A DNA stretch of 64,000 nt, taken from contig CM055106.1 in the NCBI GenBank assembly GCA_029204225.1, forward strand, positions 7,225,156 through 7,289,155, read 5' to 3'. This document shows, piece by piece, positions 11,607 to 24,400 of the stretch. The position numbers and the translations under genes are program-made. The notes under the pieces were generated by a model, which saw only the letters and a program-made list of their open reading frames with translations, searched no databases and was not told where the DNA came from. How positions within the stretch are numbered: the first letter of the stretch is position 1; the number at the start of each line of letters is the position of its first letter. Origin of the DNA: Diphasiastrum complanatum. Its lineage: Eukaryota; Streptophyta; Lycopodiopsida; Lycopodiales; Lycopodiaceae.

Positions 11607-11889
11607 AAAGAACCTTCGCCAGTTCTACCACATATTAATCTGTGTCAGATTTATTCACCGTAAAGTCGACGAAGGTTAATTTTATCATATTTGTCAGTAA
11701 ATAGCCAGATTAGTGACTTTTAACAAAAAATAGTAGTGAAGAACCTTCGCCGAGTCTACCTTCTCCCAGGAAATCTTCGCCAATACTATTTTAGGTTCTG
11801 ATTACCAGATCTAGCCTTCGACATCCTCTGATATTCCTAATGAAAGTTACTATTATAAAGTCACTCCTTCAGGTCCTCATCCTAATACC

Positions 11890-12690
11890 CTTTAATAAAT
11901 CCAACTAATATCAGTGTCTTCAATCAGGTTTGTATCTGAGTTATGTACTAATAGAACAATATTTGCTCTGATTGAATATGCATGTAGAAATTATATGCTG
12001 ATTAAGAGGCAACTTAAGACAATTTTTAGACAATTAGAAACTATTGATCAAAAACAAATTTATAATTCTGAATCTGTATAAGTATACATCTCTTGTTGTC
12101 TTATCTTGTTGTTGTGTCTCTAATTGAATGAGTTAGTTACAACAAGTAGTGCACATGTATTTATATTGCTACAGGACAGGTCTTTTGGCCTTTTATTTAT
12201 AGGTCTTTTGGCCTTTCAATTTTGTAACAACAGATCTAACTGTTTACAGCGGTTGATATTCAAATAGACGCTCTGTTTCTAGGGTCGAATAATTTTTGTT
12301 CGTGAATATTTCGCGATAGTCTATCTCTTTGTATTTCGCGAATTGGTTGCGATAGATGACAGTCTCTGAGCCTGAAGTAGAATTCAGAACATTTCGCAAA
12401 TTGCTCGTGATAATTTGAGGCTTGAAATAGGAAACAAGATATTTTGTGACAAGATTTTGCTCGCAAATTTTTCTAGCTTCAACAAGAAAACCACGAGCTT
12501 CTACAAGAAACTGTTTTGCGAATCTTTCGAGAATTCTTTGAGAATCCTTTGAGTTCAAATTTCGTAAATCTTTCGAGTTGGTCACGAATAGATTTGTTTC
12601 GAGTTCGCGTTTGTTTCTTTCTCATCCTTTGTCAAGTAAATTGCGCATTTTGTTAGTAGAATAAAGATCTATCTGATCATTTGTTCTACA
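11890..12690 (-). repeat. copia 3' LTR, distal end truncated
   Basis: The element reads right to left. A polypurine tract (12,704-12,691 on the minus strand) precedes TGTAGAACAAATG, the LTR start. The LTR body 11,890-12,350 matches 15,770-16,240 closely. The last 45 or so bases, present in the other copy next to the PBS, are missing here. An apparent frame at 12,244-12,585 is LTR noise. Confidence 0.88.
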
Positions 12691-12719
12691 GCTCCCTCTC
12701 AAAGTGGGCAGTTGGATTA

Positions 12720-14572
12720 ACCCCAATCTTCATCATTGCTTCTCGAACAAAGCCTTACTTAGTCGCTTTGTAAAGATATCAGCTGTCATTTCCTCTGTGG
12801 GTATGAAGACTGTTTTTAGTATCTTCTTCTCGACTAAGTCCCGAATAATATGATGCTTGATAGCTATGTGCTTTGTTTTTGAGGATCATGGGAGTATGCA
12901 CACCTTTACATTCGAGCATGTTGAAGTCTCTAATGATCTTTTGAGTGTACTTTTGTTGGTGAAGATACAATTTGCCACCTTCAAAGTCTCTCACGATCTG
13001 CAAGCCTAGATAGATTTTAGCTTCTCCTAGGTCAATGATCTCGAATATTTCAGAAATGTCTCTTTTGACATCTGAAATTAACTTATCTCTTCTTGAGAAG
13101 ATAAGCGTGTCATCAACATAAACAGCTAGAATGATTATTTCTTTTTGGACATGCTTGATATAGACATTCGATTCAGCGAATAGAAGTTCAAAGCCTAAGG
13201 AACGTAGTGCTTCATCCTTCTTTCTATACCATTGTCTAGTTGCTTGTTTCAAACGATAAATGTTTTTATTCATGTGACATCCGTATTCTCTAGATATTCT
13301 TGGTTTACATAACCAAGTGGTTGGTCTGTGAATAAGTCGTCTTCTAATTTTGCGTGCAAGAATGCAATCTTCTCATCCACAATATGGATTTTCAGATTAT
13401 GAGCCACTGCATACACGAATAACAAACGAATTGATGTATGTTTGACTACCGGTGAGAAAGTATCAGTGTAGTCGATTCCATACTTCTGTGAAAATCCTTC
13501 AACAACCAACCTTGCTTTGTATCTGATGTTCTCTCCATCAGGACCTGTTTTGATCTTATAGATCCACTTGCATTTGACTGGTTTCCTTCCATCAGGAATA
13601 GGTGCAAGTGTCCATATATTGTTTTTATACATGGATGACATTTCATCCTCCATTGCTTGAATCCATCGATCCTTACAGCTTTCTCGAATGTTTGAGATTC
13701 ATCAGAGAATCCACAAAATTCGATGGCTGTATTAAAAACATTCTGACCATACCTTTTTGGCGGTTTACGTTGTCTGTCAAATCTTCTTACAGGTGGTTTC
13801 GAGTTTGATTCTGCAGGTTTCAAGTTCGATTTTGATTCAAGCTCGTATGCTGGAATTCAAGCTGGTGATTCGAGTCTGTCAGGTATTCGATCTTCACCTC
13901 CCTCTGAATTTGGTAATTTTCTTTCATCTTCTGCTTGTTTTTCTGCTATCATCGTTGGTAACTCATAATAGTTTCTGAGAATTTCATAGCTGACTAGATC
14001 ACTGTCTGCTATGTATTTTGACTCATCAAATTTGACAACTCGAACAACTTTTATCTGGCCAGTTTCTGGTACATAGACACAATAATATGACGAATGTAAC
14101 TCTAATCCTACCAGAAAACCTTGTTATGTCTACTTTTGTTGGCTTGGTACAAGGCTTTCATGTTCATGTAACATAGCCTCTTGTGCCACAGCATATCTGT
14201 TGATTCCTGAGTTTGATTGACTTGTCCGATTTTGGTTCGAATGTTCAGGTGATATATATTTCTTTCTCTGTTGCCTTTAGCAACTAGGTTATCAGAATCT
14301 TCCTGGAATAGTTTACAAGAGTTCTTTGTGAAGGTTACTGACATGCTTGTATCGACTATCTTAGCTACGGATAGAAGATCTTTGTCAAGAGTAGGGACAT
14401 AGAAAACTTCCTCCAGTTTCTTGTCACCTTGATTTATGTCTAGCCATAGTACACCAGTTCCATCAACCATGTGTTTAGAACCGTCTCCAAGTATAATAAA
14501 TCTTGAATAGTTTGTCTTCTTGTACTCAGACAAAATTTGTTTCGAGAAAACAAAATGTGAGGTGGCTCCCAA
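12720..14572 (-). pseudogene. copia pol with integrase core and RNase H deleted
   Basis: 14,572-14,108 holds the protease site (VVLDLGATSHFV, Ser changed to Leu) and the pre-integrase (DMLWHKRLCYMNMKALYQA). It then jumps to the integrase tail/linker (YYCVYVPETGQIKVVRVVKF), so the integrase catalytic core is missing. 13,653-12,890 is RT with KWIYKIKTGPDGE, DTFSPVVKHTSIRLL, YRLKQATRQWY, AVYVDDTLIFS and DLGEAKIYLGLQIV. RT is then fused to the pol tail (IKHHIIRDLVEKKILKTVF type, out of frame), so RNase H is also missing. Several frame changes occur. Confidence 0.9.
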
Positions 14573-14722
14573 ATCAAGTACTACTTCTCGAATTGAATTA
14601 GATGAACAGCATAGATCAACACTAACATAAGCTGCTGAGTTCCTTGTTGCCCTGTCTTCTACTACTCTGGAGCATTCTGCCTTGTCTTCGACATAGTTTG
14701 AATCTAAAGGTTCGCTTCGATT

Positions 14723-15570
14723 CTACTCCTTTTTGTTTCTAGGATTTTGATAACAGTCTACTGCTGCATGACCCCTTTTATGACAATGAATGCATTCAAT
14801 CTTTGGATTTAACCAACACTTTTCTTCTGTGCGACCTGATCTTCTGCATCTGTTGCAGATCTTCTTATCACCATAATTTTTCTGTTGTTTTCCAGATTGT
14901 TGATCATTTGTCTTAGACTCATTTCTTTTAGACAACTCCATCTTAGACTTCTTAGAAGATTTATTCTTTTGAGTAAATAGAGCATTTTTGAAACCACCAT
15001 TACCGTCATAGCATTCACGAGCTTCTATTTCCTCTTTAACTCCATCTATTGCCTTTTGAAGTGTCATTGTCGCATCATTCGCCAATAAGGTTCGAGCTGT
15101 GTGGAATGACCTGGGTAGGGCTCGAAGAAAATAACTAAGCTGTTTTTCCTTTGTAATTGTATTTTTTGCACCAGAATTCTGTAAGGAAATAAACATATCT
15201 TTAATCGTTCGCACAAATGTGTTCAGGTCTTTGTCGTCCCACTACAGGTAAGTTAATTGGTCTTCCAAGAACATGATCTGATTACGAGATTGAGTCTCAT
15301 TCTTGGTTTGCAATTCTTCTCATAAATGTTTTGCATTCGAAATTGATGTAAGGATGCAATAATTGCTATAGATTTGTCATTTTTCAAACTCCATTCTCGA
15401 AGTTCTTTGCCAGGAGTAGCTACTCGCTTCTCCTCAATTGGTACTACCCATTGCCATAGACCTTCACCTTTCAACAAGAGTGAAGTCTTTAATTCCCATA
15501 TCAAGTAGTTTGAACCTTTTGGATCCAAGATCGTAGTGATCTTTGCTTGAATATTGATGATTGACGACAT
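14723..15570 (-). pseudogene. copia gag with two zinc knuckles
   Basis: It starts MSSIINIQAKITTILDPKGS and continues YLIWELKTSLLLKGEGLWQW. A frameshift around 15,250 leads to LRALPRSFHTARTLLANDAT and a Lys-rich part. The first knuckle CNRCRRSGRTEEKC has Arg in place of His; the second CIHCHKRGHAAVDC is intact. It is the first coding block after the PBS at 15,707-15,718 and is a sister of the gag at 5,380. Confidence 0.9.
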
Positions 15571-15706
15571 TTTCTAATTTTCTGAATCACTCCAGATAGC
15601 GGCTTTGCTGATGGATGTATAAAGAATGTTGAGGGGGATACGAAAAATAGTTTTGTATTGATTTTGATTCGTTCTGATATTACTATATCAGTTTAAAACC
15701 TTGAAT

Positions 15707-15718
15707 GCTCTGATACCA
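15707..15718 (-). promoter_or_regulatory. Retrotransposon primer-binding site
   Basis: The minus strand reads TGGTATCAGAGC, complementary to initiator tRNA-Met. It lies directly against the LTR end (CTATAG) and upstream of the gag start at 15,570, fixing the orientation of the element. Confidence 0.88.
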
Positions 15719-16240
15719 CTATAGGAAAATGATAATAATTCTTCCTCAGAGAAACACGATGAAAGTTTAAATAAATCAAACTAATATCAGTGTCTTCAAT
15801 CAGGTCTGTATCTGAACTATGTACTAATAGAACAATATTTTTTCTGATTGAATATGTGTGCGAAAATTATATGTTGATTAACAAACAACTTAAGACAATT
15901 TTCAAACAATTAGAAACTATTGATCAAAAACAAATTTATAATTCTGAATCTATATCAGTATACATCTCTTGTTATCTTATCTCATTGTTGTGTCTCTAAT
16001 TGAATGAGCTAGTTACAACGAGTAGTGCACATGTATTTATATTGCTACAGGACAGGCCTTTTGGCCTTTTATTTATAGGTCCTTTGGCCTTTTAATTCTG
16101 TAACAGTAGATCTAATCGTTTACGACGGTTGATATTCAAATAGACGCTCCATTTCCAGGGTCGAATAATTTTTGTTCGCGAATATTTTGCAACAGTCTGT
16201 CTCTTCGTTACAACTTCGTGTTTCACGAATTGTTCGCGAT
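15719..16240 (-). repeat. copia 5' LTR, proximal end truncated
   Basis: It ends (minus strand) in CTATAG next to the PBS. It matches 11,890-12,350 over about 470 bases with scattered substitutions. It stops at about 16,240, so roughly 340 bases of the LTR start (12,350-12,690 in the other copy) are absent. Confidence 0.87.
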
Positions 16241-17160
16241 AGATCAAACAAAATCTATTTGGCTTTCAATTTCTCTTAACAAGCACAAGGAATTAGTTCT
16301 TATCACAACAAGCAAACAAAGCAGAACATCAATTAAGTTCTTTATCTGAACACATAGCTCATTTAGAATTAAGAGAGGTTCTGATTAAAGTTAAGCTTAA
16401 GGCTTCGGCTAATTCCCTGCACACATTAGTTAGAAGTGTCGCTCTCAGATGTTGCCTACAAAACCACGTTAGAAAATCTGGAATTCAGTACAAGTGAAGA
16501 GTGAATGCCACAACATATGTCTATCACAATCGATTATAGACTAACTCAGAGTGTGTTTGCTCAATTGATAAGAAGTGCAACTTTAACAGATAATAGAGGA
16601 AAGAAATGCATAGACTGTAAGAACTGGCTCTCTTCTCTCTATTGATAGCTCAATCTCTGCGTATGTACAATGACGCTAAGTGTCGCCCTTATAGGAACGA
16701 ACATCGGCCTGAGCGTCGATCACCAATTGTTAAGATGTCGGTTGGGATCCGCTAATGTGTCGCTATAGAACGTCGCACAAAACGTAGCGAGTTCTTACTT
16801 AAAATGAATTACAAATTGCAAATAGGCCTTCACATGAATTTAGGCACTATAGCATATTTCATGTACAAAAATTGAAAATTTTCACAATATAAAACATTGA
16901 ATCTGCATAATGTGGGATCATAGGCCTCCACAGACACTCCAACGAATGGCAACCGACTACGCAAGTTTTGGCAGCCAGATCATCCAACTCAATCAGAATG
17001 ATCCAACACCTTGTCAGTTTTGTTTGATTGTTTTACAATTTACTTGTTTTTATTACTTGAGTGATTGTTCTTTTTCTTTAGAAAAAGACAAAAAAGAAAA
17101 GAAAAGAAAAGAATGATGAGCAAAAGTCAGAAAAGTCATGAAAAATGACTTAGAAAATCA
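16240..17160. other. No gene recognised
   Basis: No protein similarity is visible. A 68-codon plus-strand frame at 16,910 ends in a poly-Lys run and is not convincing. Confidence 0.35.
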
Positions 17161-17221
17161 CTTTTTGGGTCATATTTTATATATACAGACTTTTTGGGTC
17201 ATATTTTGTATATACAGACTT
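17161..17221. repeat. Two-copy 30-bp tandem repeat
   Basis: The unit ttttgggtcatatttt-tatatacagac occurs twice in direct succession with one or two differences. Confidence 0.8.
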
Positions 17222-17404
17222 GGAAACCTTCATCGAGATTTCAGATCATACATCCACCTCAGATATACCTATACTGAACTGGGCGAAGGTTTCTTTCCAG
17301 AGATGATACCTGTTTTTGAGTTCGACGAATGTTTAGGAACTTACCATTTTGGAAACCTTCGCCGAGCAACTTACAGCCCTTATTAACCTTCGCCGACCTA
17401 ATAG

Positions 17405-17951
17405 ATGGATTCAGAATGTCAAAACTTGGGGAATTTGTTCCAATTTCCAATAGTCACAAAAAAACTGAAAAATCCGATGACAAGTTCCGTGGCTTGTCCT
17501 TACCAAAAGCCACAACAATTAATTAATCATATTATTGAATTTTTTTCTCACCCAACAAATTGGGTGTTAGATTTGTTTAGCGGAAGCGACACTACAAGTG
17601 CATGTGCTGTGCAAAAAGGTAGGCATGTTGCTGTTGTAGAATTAGATTCTAGTTTAGTAGAATTTATAAAAATGCGAATGAAATTCATATCAGTTTTGCC
17701 AGACGAATTAGCTGAGGCAGGAAAGTCTACAGATGACGAAAACTCTATAATTCCTTTGTCAAAAGAACCACAACCCCCCTAGTGAGAAAGTGAGTGACAC
17801 AGGGGACTTTGCAGATGTCCTAGTTCAAGATTATAATGGTATCACTGTAGAAGAAACTGTTGAAGAGGTTGTCGTTCTGTCTACCGAGGCTGTTCCAGAA
17901 AAGCCCAAAGACGTCAACGACCTTAATGATTTTTGGGAAGCATGTACATGA
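17405..17951 (+). pseudogene. DNA N4/N6-methyltransferase-like C-terminal fragment
   Basis: The frame from 17,405 reads QKPQQLINHIIEFFSHPTNW then VLDLFSGSDTTSACAVQKGR and HVAVVELD. This follows the KP-x-x-L, I-x-x-F-S, VLDxFxGSGTT, GRxxxxxELD pattern of N4-cytosine/N6-adenine methyltransferases (SAM-binding motif I); here the second Gly of GSG is Asp. A frame break near 17,780 leads to an acidic tail that ends DVNDLNDFWEACT at a TGA, 17,949-17,951. The catalytic DPPY/SPPY motif should lie upstream but is not found, so this is a truncated relic. The segment LFQFPIVTKKLKNP recurs at 36,600. Confidence 0.65.
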
Positions 17952-19440
17952 CTATTTTATCATTTTGAAAATTATATATGAATTTCAAACTTTTGTGGCA
18001 TGAAGTTTCTAAATTCATTTGTATTTTTTTATATTATTTGCTATATGAAATATTTTACAATTTATTTTCAATGTTACTCTTTAAATATAAATTTAATAAA
18101 TGTTTATTTTCATTGTTTTGATAACTGTTTTGAATTTATTCTAAAATTGTATTCTCAAAAAATTAATAAATATTATCAAAATTGGTAATATTTTTATCTT
18201 TTAAAATATTAAAATTTATTAATAGAATTTCAAATTCTTAATTATGATGAAACTAAGGATAAGATACTTTTTAAAAAATTTAGATTTTTTCAAAAGTCAT
18301 GTAGTTCTAGATGTGTATTTAAATAAATATTTTTAAAATTAGATTCTATGTGTTATAGACCTAAATTACATAAATATTATTGAATCTGTTAAAATTTAAA
18401 AAAATATAAATTTGAATTTATATTGCATTCATAAAAAATTATTTCAAACAAAGAAATTTAAATATTTGCTACTAAATAGTTTTTTTAATAATTGAAATAA
18501 TTTTTGTTGTTGATTTTAGTATTTTTATATTCAATAATTTTGTTTTTTTATTAATTAATTTAAAATACGTGCAAAATTAAATATGTTGTCAAAATTCTAT
18601 ATCTAACTTTTTTAGTATGATTTTAGTTTTTAACAAAAAATGATATATTTTTTGCATTATAATATAAAATTTGCAAGCATTTTGAATATAGGCATTTAAT
18701 TTTTTTTTAAAATATTACAAAAAATGGGTCTTCATGTCATTTCTCTTTTTTTTGGTCACCATGTTGAAAGCGTCCTATGCTGTTTGGCACGTTTAATCTT
18801 TATATGTTGGATTTAAGATTAGATTGAAATCAGTATTTATCATTCAATAAAAATTAAAAAATAAAGAAGCTCGTCACTGGCCCAGGTCTTATAGCACACT
18901 AGGGCGGTTGTTAGCCAGAGGGCCTCACGCTGGGCGATGGTCTTGGAAGATGGGGGGGGGGGCTATAGGAGTCCATGCTCAGGGGCTTTAAAGCATGTGC
19001 ACATTCTAGCTTAAGGTGGTTGAGGTTACAATAAGTGTCACATCAAAAGTAAATGACTAGTACAACACCTCATATTTGACCCAAAATATTGTTACTAGAA
19101 AGCGTATTACGAATATATTGTTTCAAGCAATTCTATTTTCCATCTTAGCTTGAACATCACATCTAATCATCTACAAGTAATTCCCAGCATATCAGGAAAA
19201 TGATATCGAATGCAAGAACTATTTTATAGAGTCTAAAAATTTAATTATTTATTCTAAAGTGAAGACCATAGCATGATCATGCTATCTTCAAATGACACTT
19301 ATTAGTAGGAGCAAGGGAAAACTCACATGATATATACCTAGTAGAATCAATGATACCATTGTTGTTCTATGCTAATAGTCAATAAGATGAAACAATGACA
19401 ATTCGTTCAACGAAGATATATTCTCTTCTATTGCATGTCA
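17952..19440. other. AT-rich DNA without genes
   Basis: Mostly A/T homopolymer-rich sequence to 18,850, then mixed sequence with a G run at 18,952-18,962. A short piece near 18,770-18,800 (aaagcgtcctatgctgtttggcac) resembles 4,480-4,505. Nothing coding is seen. Confidence 0.5.
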
Positions 19441-20230
19441 CTTTAGGTCATTGATTGGAATTGAACCTAAAGGACAAGACAAGTCTTCACACACACACCA
19501 CTCATTCGGGCACCAAGAATGTATTGTCCCACAAGTTCATGGCTTCTAAAGCATGTTGCTTCCAAAACAACCCAATCATCACCATCACAATAATTGTGGC
19601 CTGCAAATTTTCTTCCAAACACTCAAAACATGAAGAATTGGAGCGATTATATCAATGCTATGTCTAGGATAGTGCCTTACATAACGAAAGTGGTTGTGCC
19701 ATCTTCAGTCTTTTGGACCCCTCGCAAGTTTCATACCATGAACATCATCATGCACAATAGAAACCAAATGTTAGACCATATCTTTTCACTTTGTCATTGC
19801 CCAAGAGAAGTAGGTTACATGAACCAACATATTCCCAAATTAAATGTCATACATTTGTACAAATAACATAGAAAGTTTCCATTACTTCTCCAACAATGAA
19901 GGCCAAAGTTGGTCATGATGAAAGATAATACTAGAGAGCAAATTGCACTCAAGAGCAAAGCTAATGAGATGGAAGTTCCTACTTCCTCATAAAAAAACAA
20001 GGAAAACTCATACATCATCTCTTTGGTTCGCTAAAACTGTAACTAATTGCACAACTGGTGGGCAAAATGCACCACTAGAGATTGGAGCAACCAGCCTACA
20101 CATTCTTTGGCATTTTCACGAGCCTCTACTTTCACATACTAACAAAAGTGACAATTTTAAATAGCAATTGTCCTCAATTAGACGTGTGCAAGCATCAGCT
20201 ACACATTGAGGAACCAACTTATCTAACTGA
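19440..20230. other. No gene recognised
   Basis: Several 60-90 codon plus-strand frames occur here without recognisable motifs. The DNA may be diverged copia sequence continuing the minus-strand integrase relic at 20,230-20,507. Confidence 0.35.
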
Positions 20231-20507
20231 CAAAAAAATCTTCAGGTGTTCTTTTTGGTACAGCAATGGTGGAGCATCTGAATTAAGGATATATTGTAGT
20301 AGTACATGTTTTTGCCCAAAACGTCTCCAGCAATTGCATATAAGTAAGCATTGACTAGCACTTTCTATAATAGTTCTAGTTTTTGCTCGGCTACCCCAGT
20401 ATGTTGTGGAGTGAGCTTGATGAACTGTCTTTTGATTCTGTTATACGTTCACAAGACTTCCCACTCATTAGACTTGTACTCACCATCAATATTAGATTTG
20501 AGTATCT
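20230..20507 (-). pseudogene. copia integrase fragment, decayed
   Basis: Minus-strand translation gives LKSNIDGEYKSNEWEVL, a stop, then NRIKRQFIKLTPQHTGVAEQ. After a frame change it gives residues like ESASQCLLICNCWRRFGQKH/TTTIYP and PPLLYQKRTPEDFF. This is the integrase D-x-GEYxSNE ... TPxxTGVAEQK ... TPEDFF block, riddled with stops. Confidence 0.7.
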
Positions 20508-21423
20508 GATTCTCACCCATTGCTCAAGTATTTGATTTCTGTTTAAGAGAGTAAATCTAGGTTTTTCTTGACATATCATCTATACTTCTCATGAAATAAT
20601 ATGCACATGCAGTGGTTCCATATGCAGGCTGATGAATGCGTTTATAATGCATTGCTTTTACTTCAGACAATGTTTCATCTCAAAGGTTCTTCTTAAAAGT
20701 CTGTCAGATCGGTTCGGTGAAAGTTATTTTGCATAATACACAAAAGTAGTCTTCAAATAGATTCATGCACTGCAGCAATACCATACTCAGCAAAAGGACA
20801 CTCACAATAACAAGCATAGCTCGATTGCAGTGATTAACAAAATCAGCATTTTCTGATGTTTCTGTTAGTCTTGAGAGCTACATGCGATCAATGAGTACTT
20901 GCTGATGGTGAAAAACTACAATTTGCCAGCAAAAGAATACTTTGGCAACAGAACTAGCATGGTTCAAAAATCAATTCGATGGCATGCCCAGCATAGGTAG
21001 AGCTCTTTCCTTCAAGAAAAATAGAAATGTATACAGGCAATACAATAGATTATAATTAATTACCACCCTTGAATGAAAAATGAACGCATTTGTCGTGCGT
21101 GTAGCGTATGACCAAGCCTATGTAGTTGCATTTCTCCAAACAACTGTTTCACAAATTCTCACGTTCTTACCTGCACTAACAGATTTCTATCCTTTGCAAA
21201 ATACTGGGAGATTGCATTCAAATTTGAAAGTAATTAGGTTGGCGTTAACTGATTGCACAGCTCACCAAGCTTCAACTAAAGTAATCGGAAGATGTGTGAA
21301 TGTATTGCGATCTTCTACCAGCATTCTATAATACAGCTCAAGGCATATATCCCACACAAACCCAGTGTGGGTGTTCAGAAAAGCATCATTTGGTGGAGTT
21401 AAAAGAAGTTCACGATGGCCATC

Positions 21424-24400
21424 TTAATTTGAAGACATCATTTCGAGGGCATCTCTGGTTCTACCTAGAATGTTAAGCACAGTGGCAGCTATGTGTGCAG
21501 AAGTTAAGCCAGCCTCTGCCATTTGATCTTTTGGCGCTCCATGATCTATGTAGCGATCAGGAAGAACCAAAGGTCTCCACTGTGATTTAAACAGTCAAAG
21601 GGTCAGTCAATAACATCAGTAGTAAACTACAACAGAAACTGAAGTGAAAAAAGGGAAGTTAAGAAAGACTCAGTTTGCAGCCAGAGATCTTATCTTGAAG
21701 AATCAATAGGTTCTAACCTTTAGCTTTCCATCAAGTAGTCCATCAATTGCCATGAACTGTCCTACGTGCGATCCAAATCCACCAATAGATCCTTCTTCCA
21801 CAGTTATCAGAACCTCATGCTCCCTTGCAAGCTGTCTTATTAGCTCTCGGTCAAGGGGCTTACAGAATCTTGCATCGGCAACTGTTGTTGACAATCCAAG
21901 CTGAGCCAGTAGTGAACAAGCTGTGAGGCAATTTTGAACCATAGTTCCATATGCTAGAAAGGCTACATTTGATCCTTGAAAGAGGATTCGGCCCTTGCCA
22001 ATCTGCAGCATAAGAGCACTACTTTTAAAAGACAGAAGGTATTTTCAGTGAATAAAGAATAAATCATGAAGCTTTTACAGGCTTGATGGACCATGTCAGA
22101 AAGTTGTTGGCAAGGAATGAGTGTTGGGAAATGCCATTTGCCCATGTTTCTGGATGGAAAAACAAAAATTTTCATGACGGAAAAATGCAGAGATCTGTGG
22201 TTGGGAAACAACTTAGGAGATGGCATTACTGGAGAAATCCCGTATTCCAAAACGAAATCATCTGGAAGCACTTTTGTATGGTGGGAACAAGCTTGTTTTT
22301 CTACTAGGAAAAAGTGAGTTGTAATGATATTTTATGAAAATCTTGCATGTATGAATGGATGAAATTCATTACGATTTTATTGTTTAAAAAAAAAACTGGT
22401 TGCAATTTGGAAAACTTTCACCACAATGCGATGACATGGTGTTTCTCATTTCCCATTCCCCAGGTGGGAAACTCTGGATGTAAAACTATGGATGACTGGA
22501 TGTAAAACTATGGATGTAAAAGGAATTACTAAAGCATGAGAATAATTTTCCATGAGGCAAATAGAACAGTAAGACAGTCATTTATAGAATCCGATATGTC
22601 GACTACAATATAAGTGAAAGTTCAAAGGATCATCAATAAGCCCACAAACAACGCTTATTCCATAGTTTACTAAAAGACATCCTCACCTCCAAAGGTACAC
22701 CTTTATTACCCTTGGGGAGTTCAACTCCCACACCATTACCCCGCGGATACCTGAAACAGCTTGGACGGTCATCAATAGCAGCAGCTGTAGCCACCATATG
22801 GAAGAGCTCAGCCTCATCTGCTGGTGCCATCACAACCATATTGGGAAGACAAGCCATGTACGTTACATCAAATGCTCCACAATGAGTCGGGCCATCTGCC
22901 CCCACAAGACCTGCTCTATCCATTGCAAATCTGACTGGTAGTTTCTGTAGGTCCACATCATGGATAACCTGTAAAACAAGAAATAGGCTACATTTAAATT
23001 GTTATTCCATGAAAAATATAATATGACTCGAGTCTCCTGACTAATACTCAAAGATAGATCCATACTTGCCCGTTCCAGAACGGAACGCATTCCGTTTTGG
23101 AACGTGGGCAAAACAAATAAAAAAATGAAAAACGTAAATATTTAACACGGGGCCCGTTCCGACCCAGGTTCAGCAGACTACAGGCATAGTCTTTTCTATC
23201 AAATTTTCCTCAATGTATTATGTAGCAACAACATTTTTAATAGGGCGTTTTTTGTGTATCAAACCATCCATCACAAACAATTGTGCATCCATACTTGATC
23301 CACTTATTCTTGATAATATTCAGCTCCTTATGAAGCAATCGTGTCTTCTCCAGTAATTAGCGCACTCTGAGAACCTCATAGGTAGGTTCCTTCACTGGAG
23401 GGCCCACGTCACCTGCAATTCTAAACATCTCCTGGAAATATCGGCTTCTAACTTGTAGGTAAGAGGGGCTTTCACTGAAAACCCCACCTGATTTGCAGTT
23501 CTCAACATTCTCTGGAAAGCTTCTAGCCCACGTCAATGGAATTGCACTGGCGGAAAATTTCTCTCCTTGGTATAGACCATGGAGTAGCCAGATTAGCACC
23601 TTGGTTCTGTTTCATCATGTATTGTTTACCATGATGTACTGTTTGATATGATGGTATATTTACAGGCTTCATCAAGCATGCCTGTTTTTTATTGTTAAAA
23701 AAAAAGGGTTCCGACCCAGTACGTTCTGACCCAAAAGGGTCGGAACGGGTTTCTAAGGATAGATCATAGACATGGTATTGGACCTGAAAGTGCTAAGATA
23801 AAGTATCTCGGGATTAGAGAGTCCAGACCCCCATGTCACTTACCACTACCTGAATGTAATGTGAGTTACAAAAGGCTATAACTACAACACATTCAGTGAC
23901 TGTGAGTGTGTCTTTGCAGTTGATTCTTTCAAATCCGGTAGCGTGAATAACCAAAAGATTGAAAAATTTGTGAACTCCCTTCAGTTAGGAAGAGAAACAG
24001 ACCTGGTCATAAGCTCGTTGTAAAAATGAGGAATATATTGCACAAAAGGGTTTCAATCCCTCACAGGCAAGCCCAGCAGCAAAGGTCACAGCATGCTGCT
24101 CTGCTATGCCAACATCAAAACATCTTTCAGGAAACCTCTTTAGGAACATGTTAAGTCCTGTGCCGCCTCCCATTGCAGCATGGATTGCCACAATTTTTTT
24201 ATCTGCTTCAGCCTCTGCAACCAGTGCTTCAGCAAAATACGTTGTATATGCTTGTGTTTGAGGTTTCCCCTTAAATTGTTTTCCAGTTGCAGGATCAAAT
24301 TTAACAACACCTGGTCAAACAAGATAGCTCTGAGGAACCAAAAGTTGCTTGCCCCAAGAATGACACTGTGCACAACACATGATATAAGTCTAACTAGAAA

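Noticed and set aside
12244-12585. 113-codon frame near 12.3 kb
   Set aside because: It lies inside the copia LTR and is absent as an open frame in the other LTR copy.
22083-22317. Two overlapping 74-codon frames in a DXS intron
   Set aside because: They are in intron DNA, overlap each other in different phases and have no recognisable domain.
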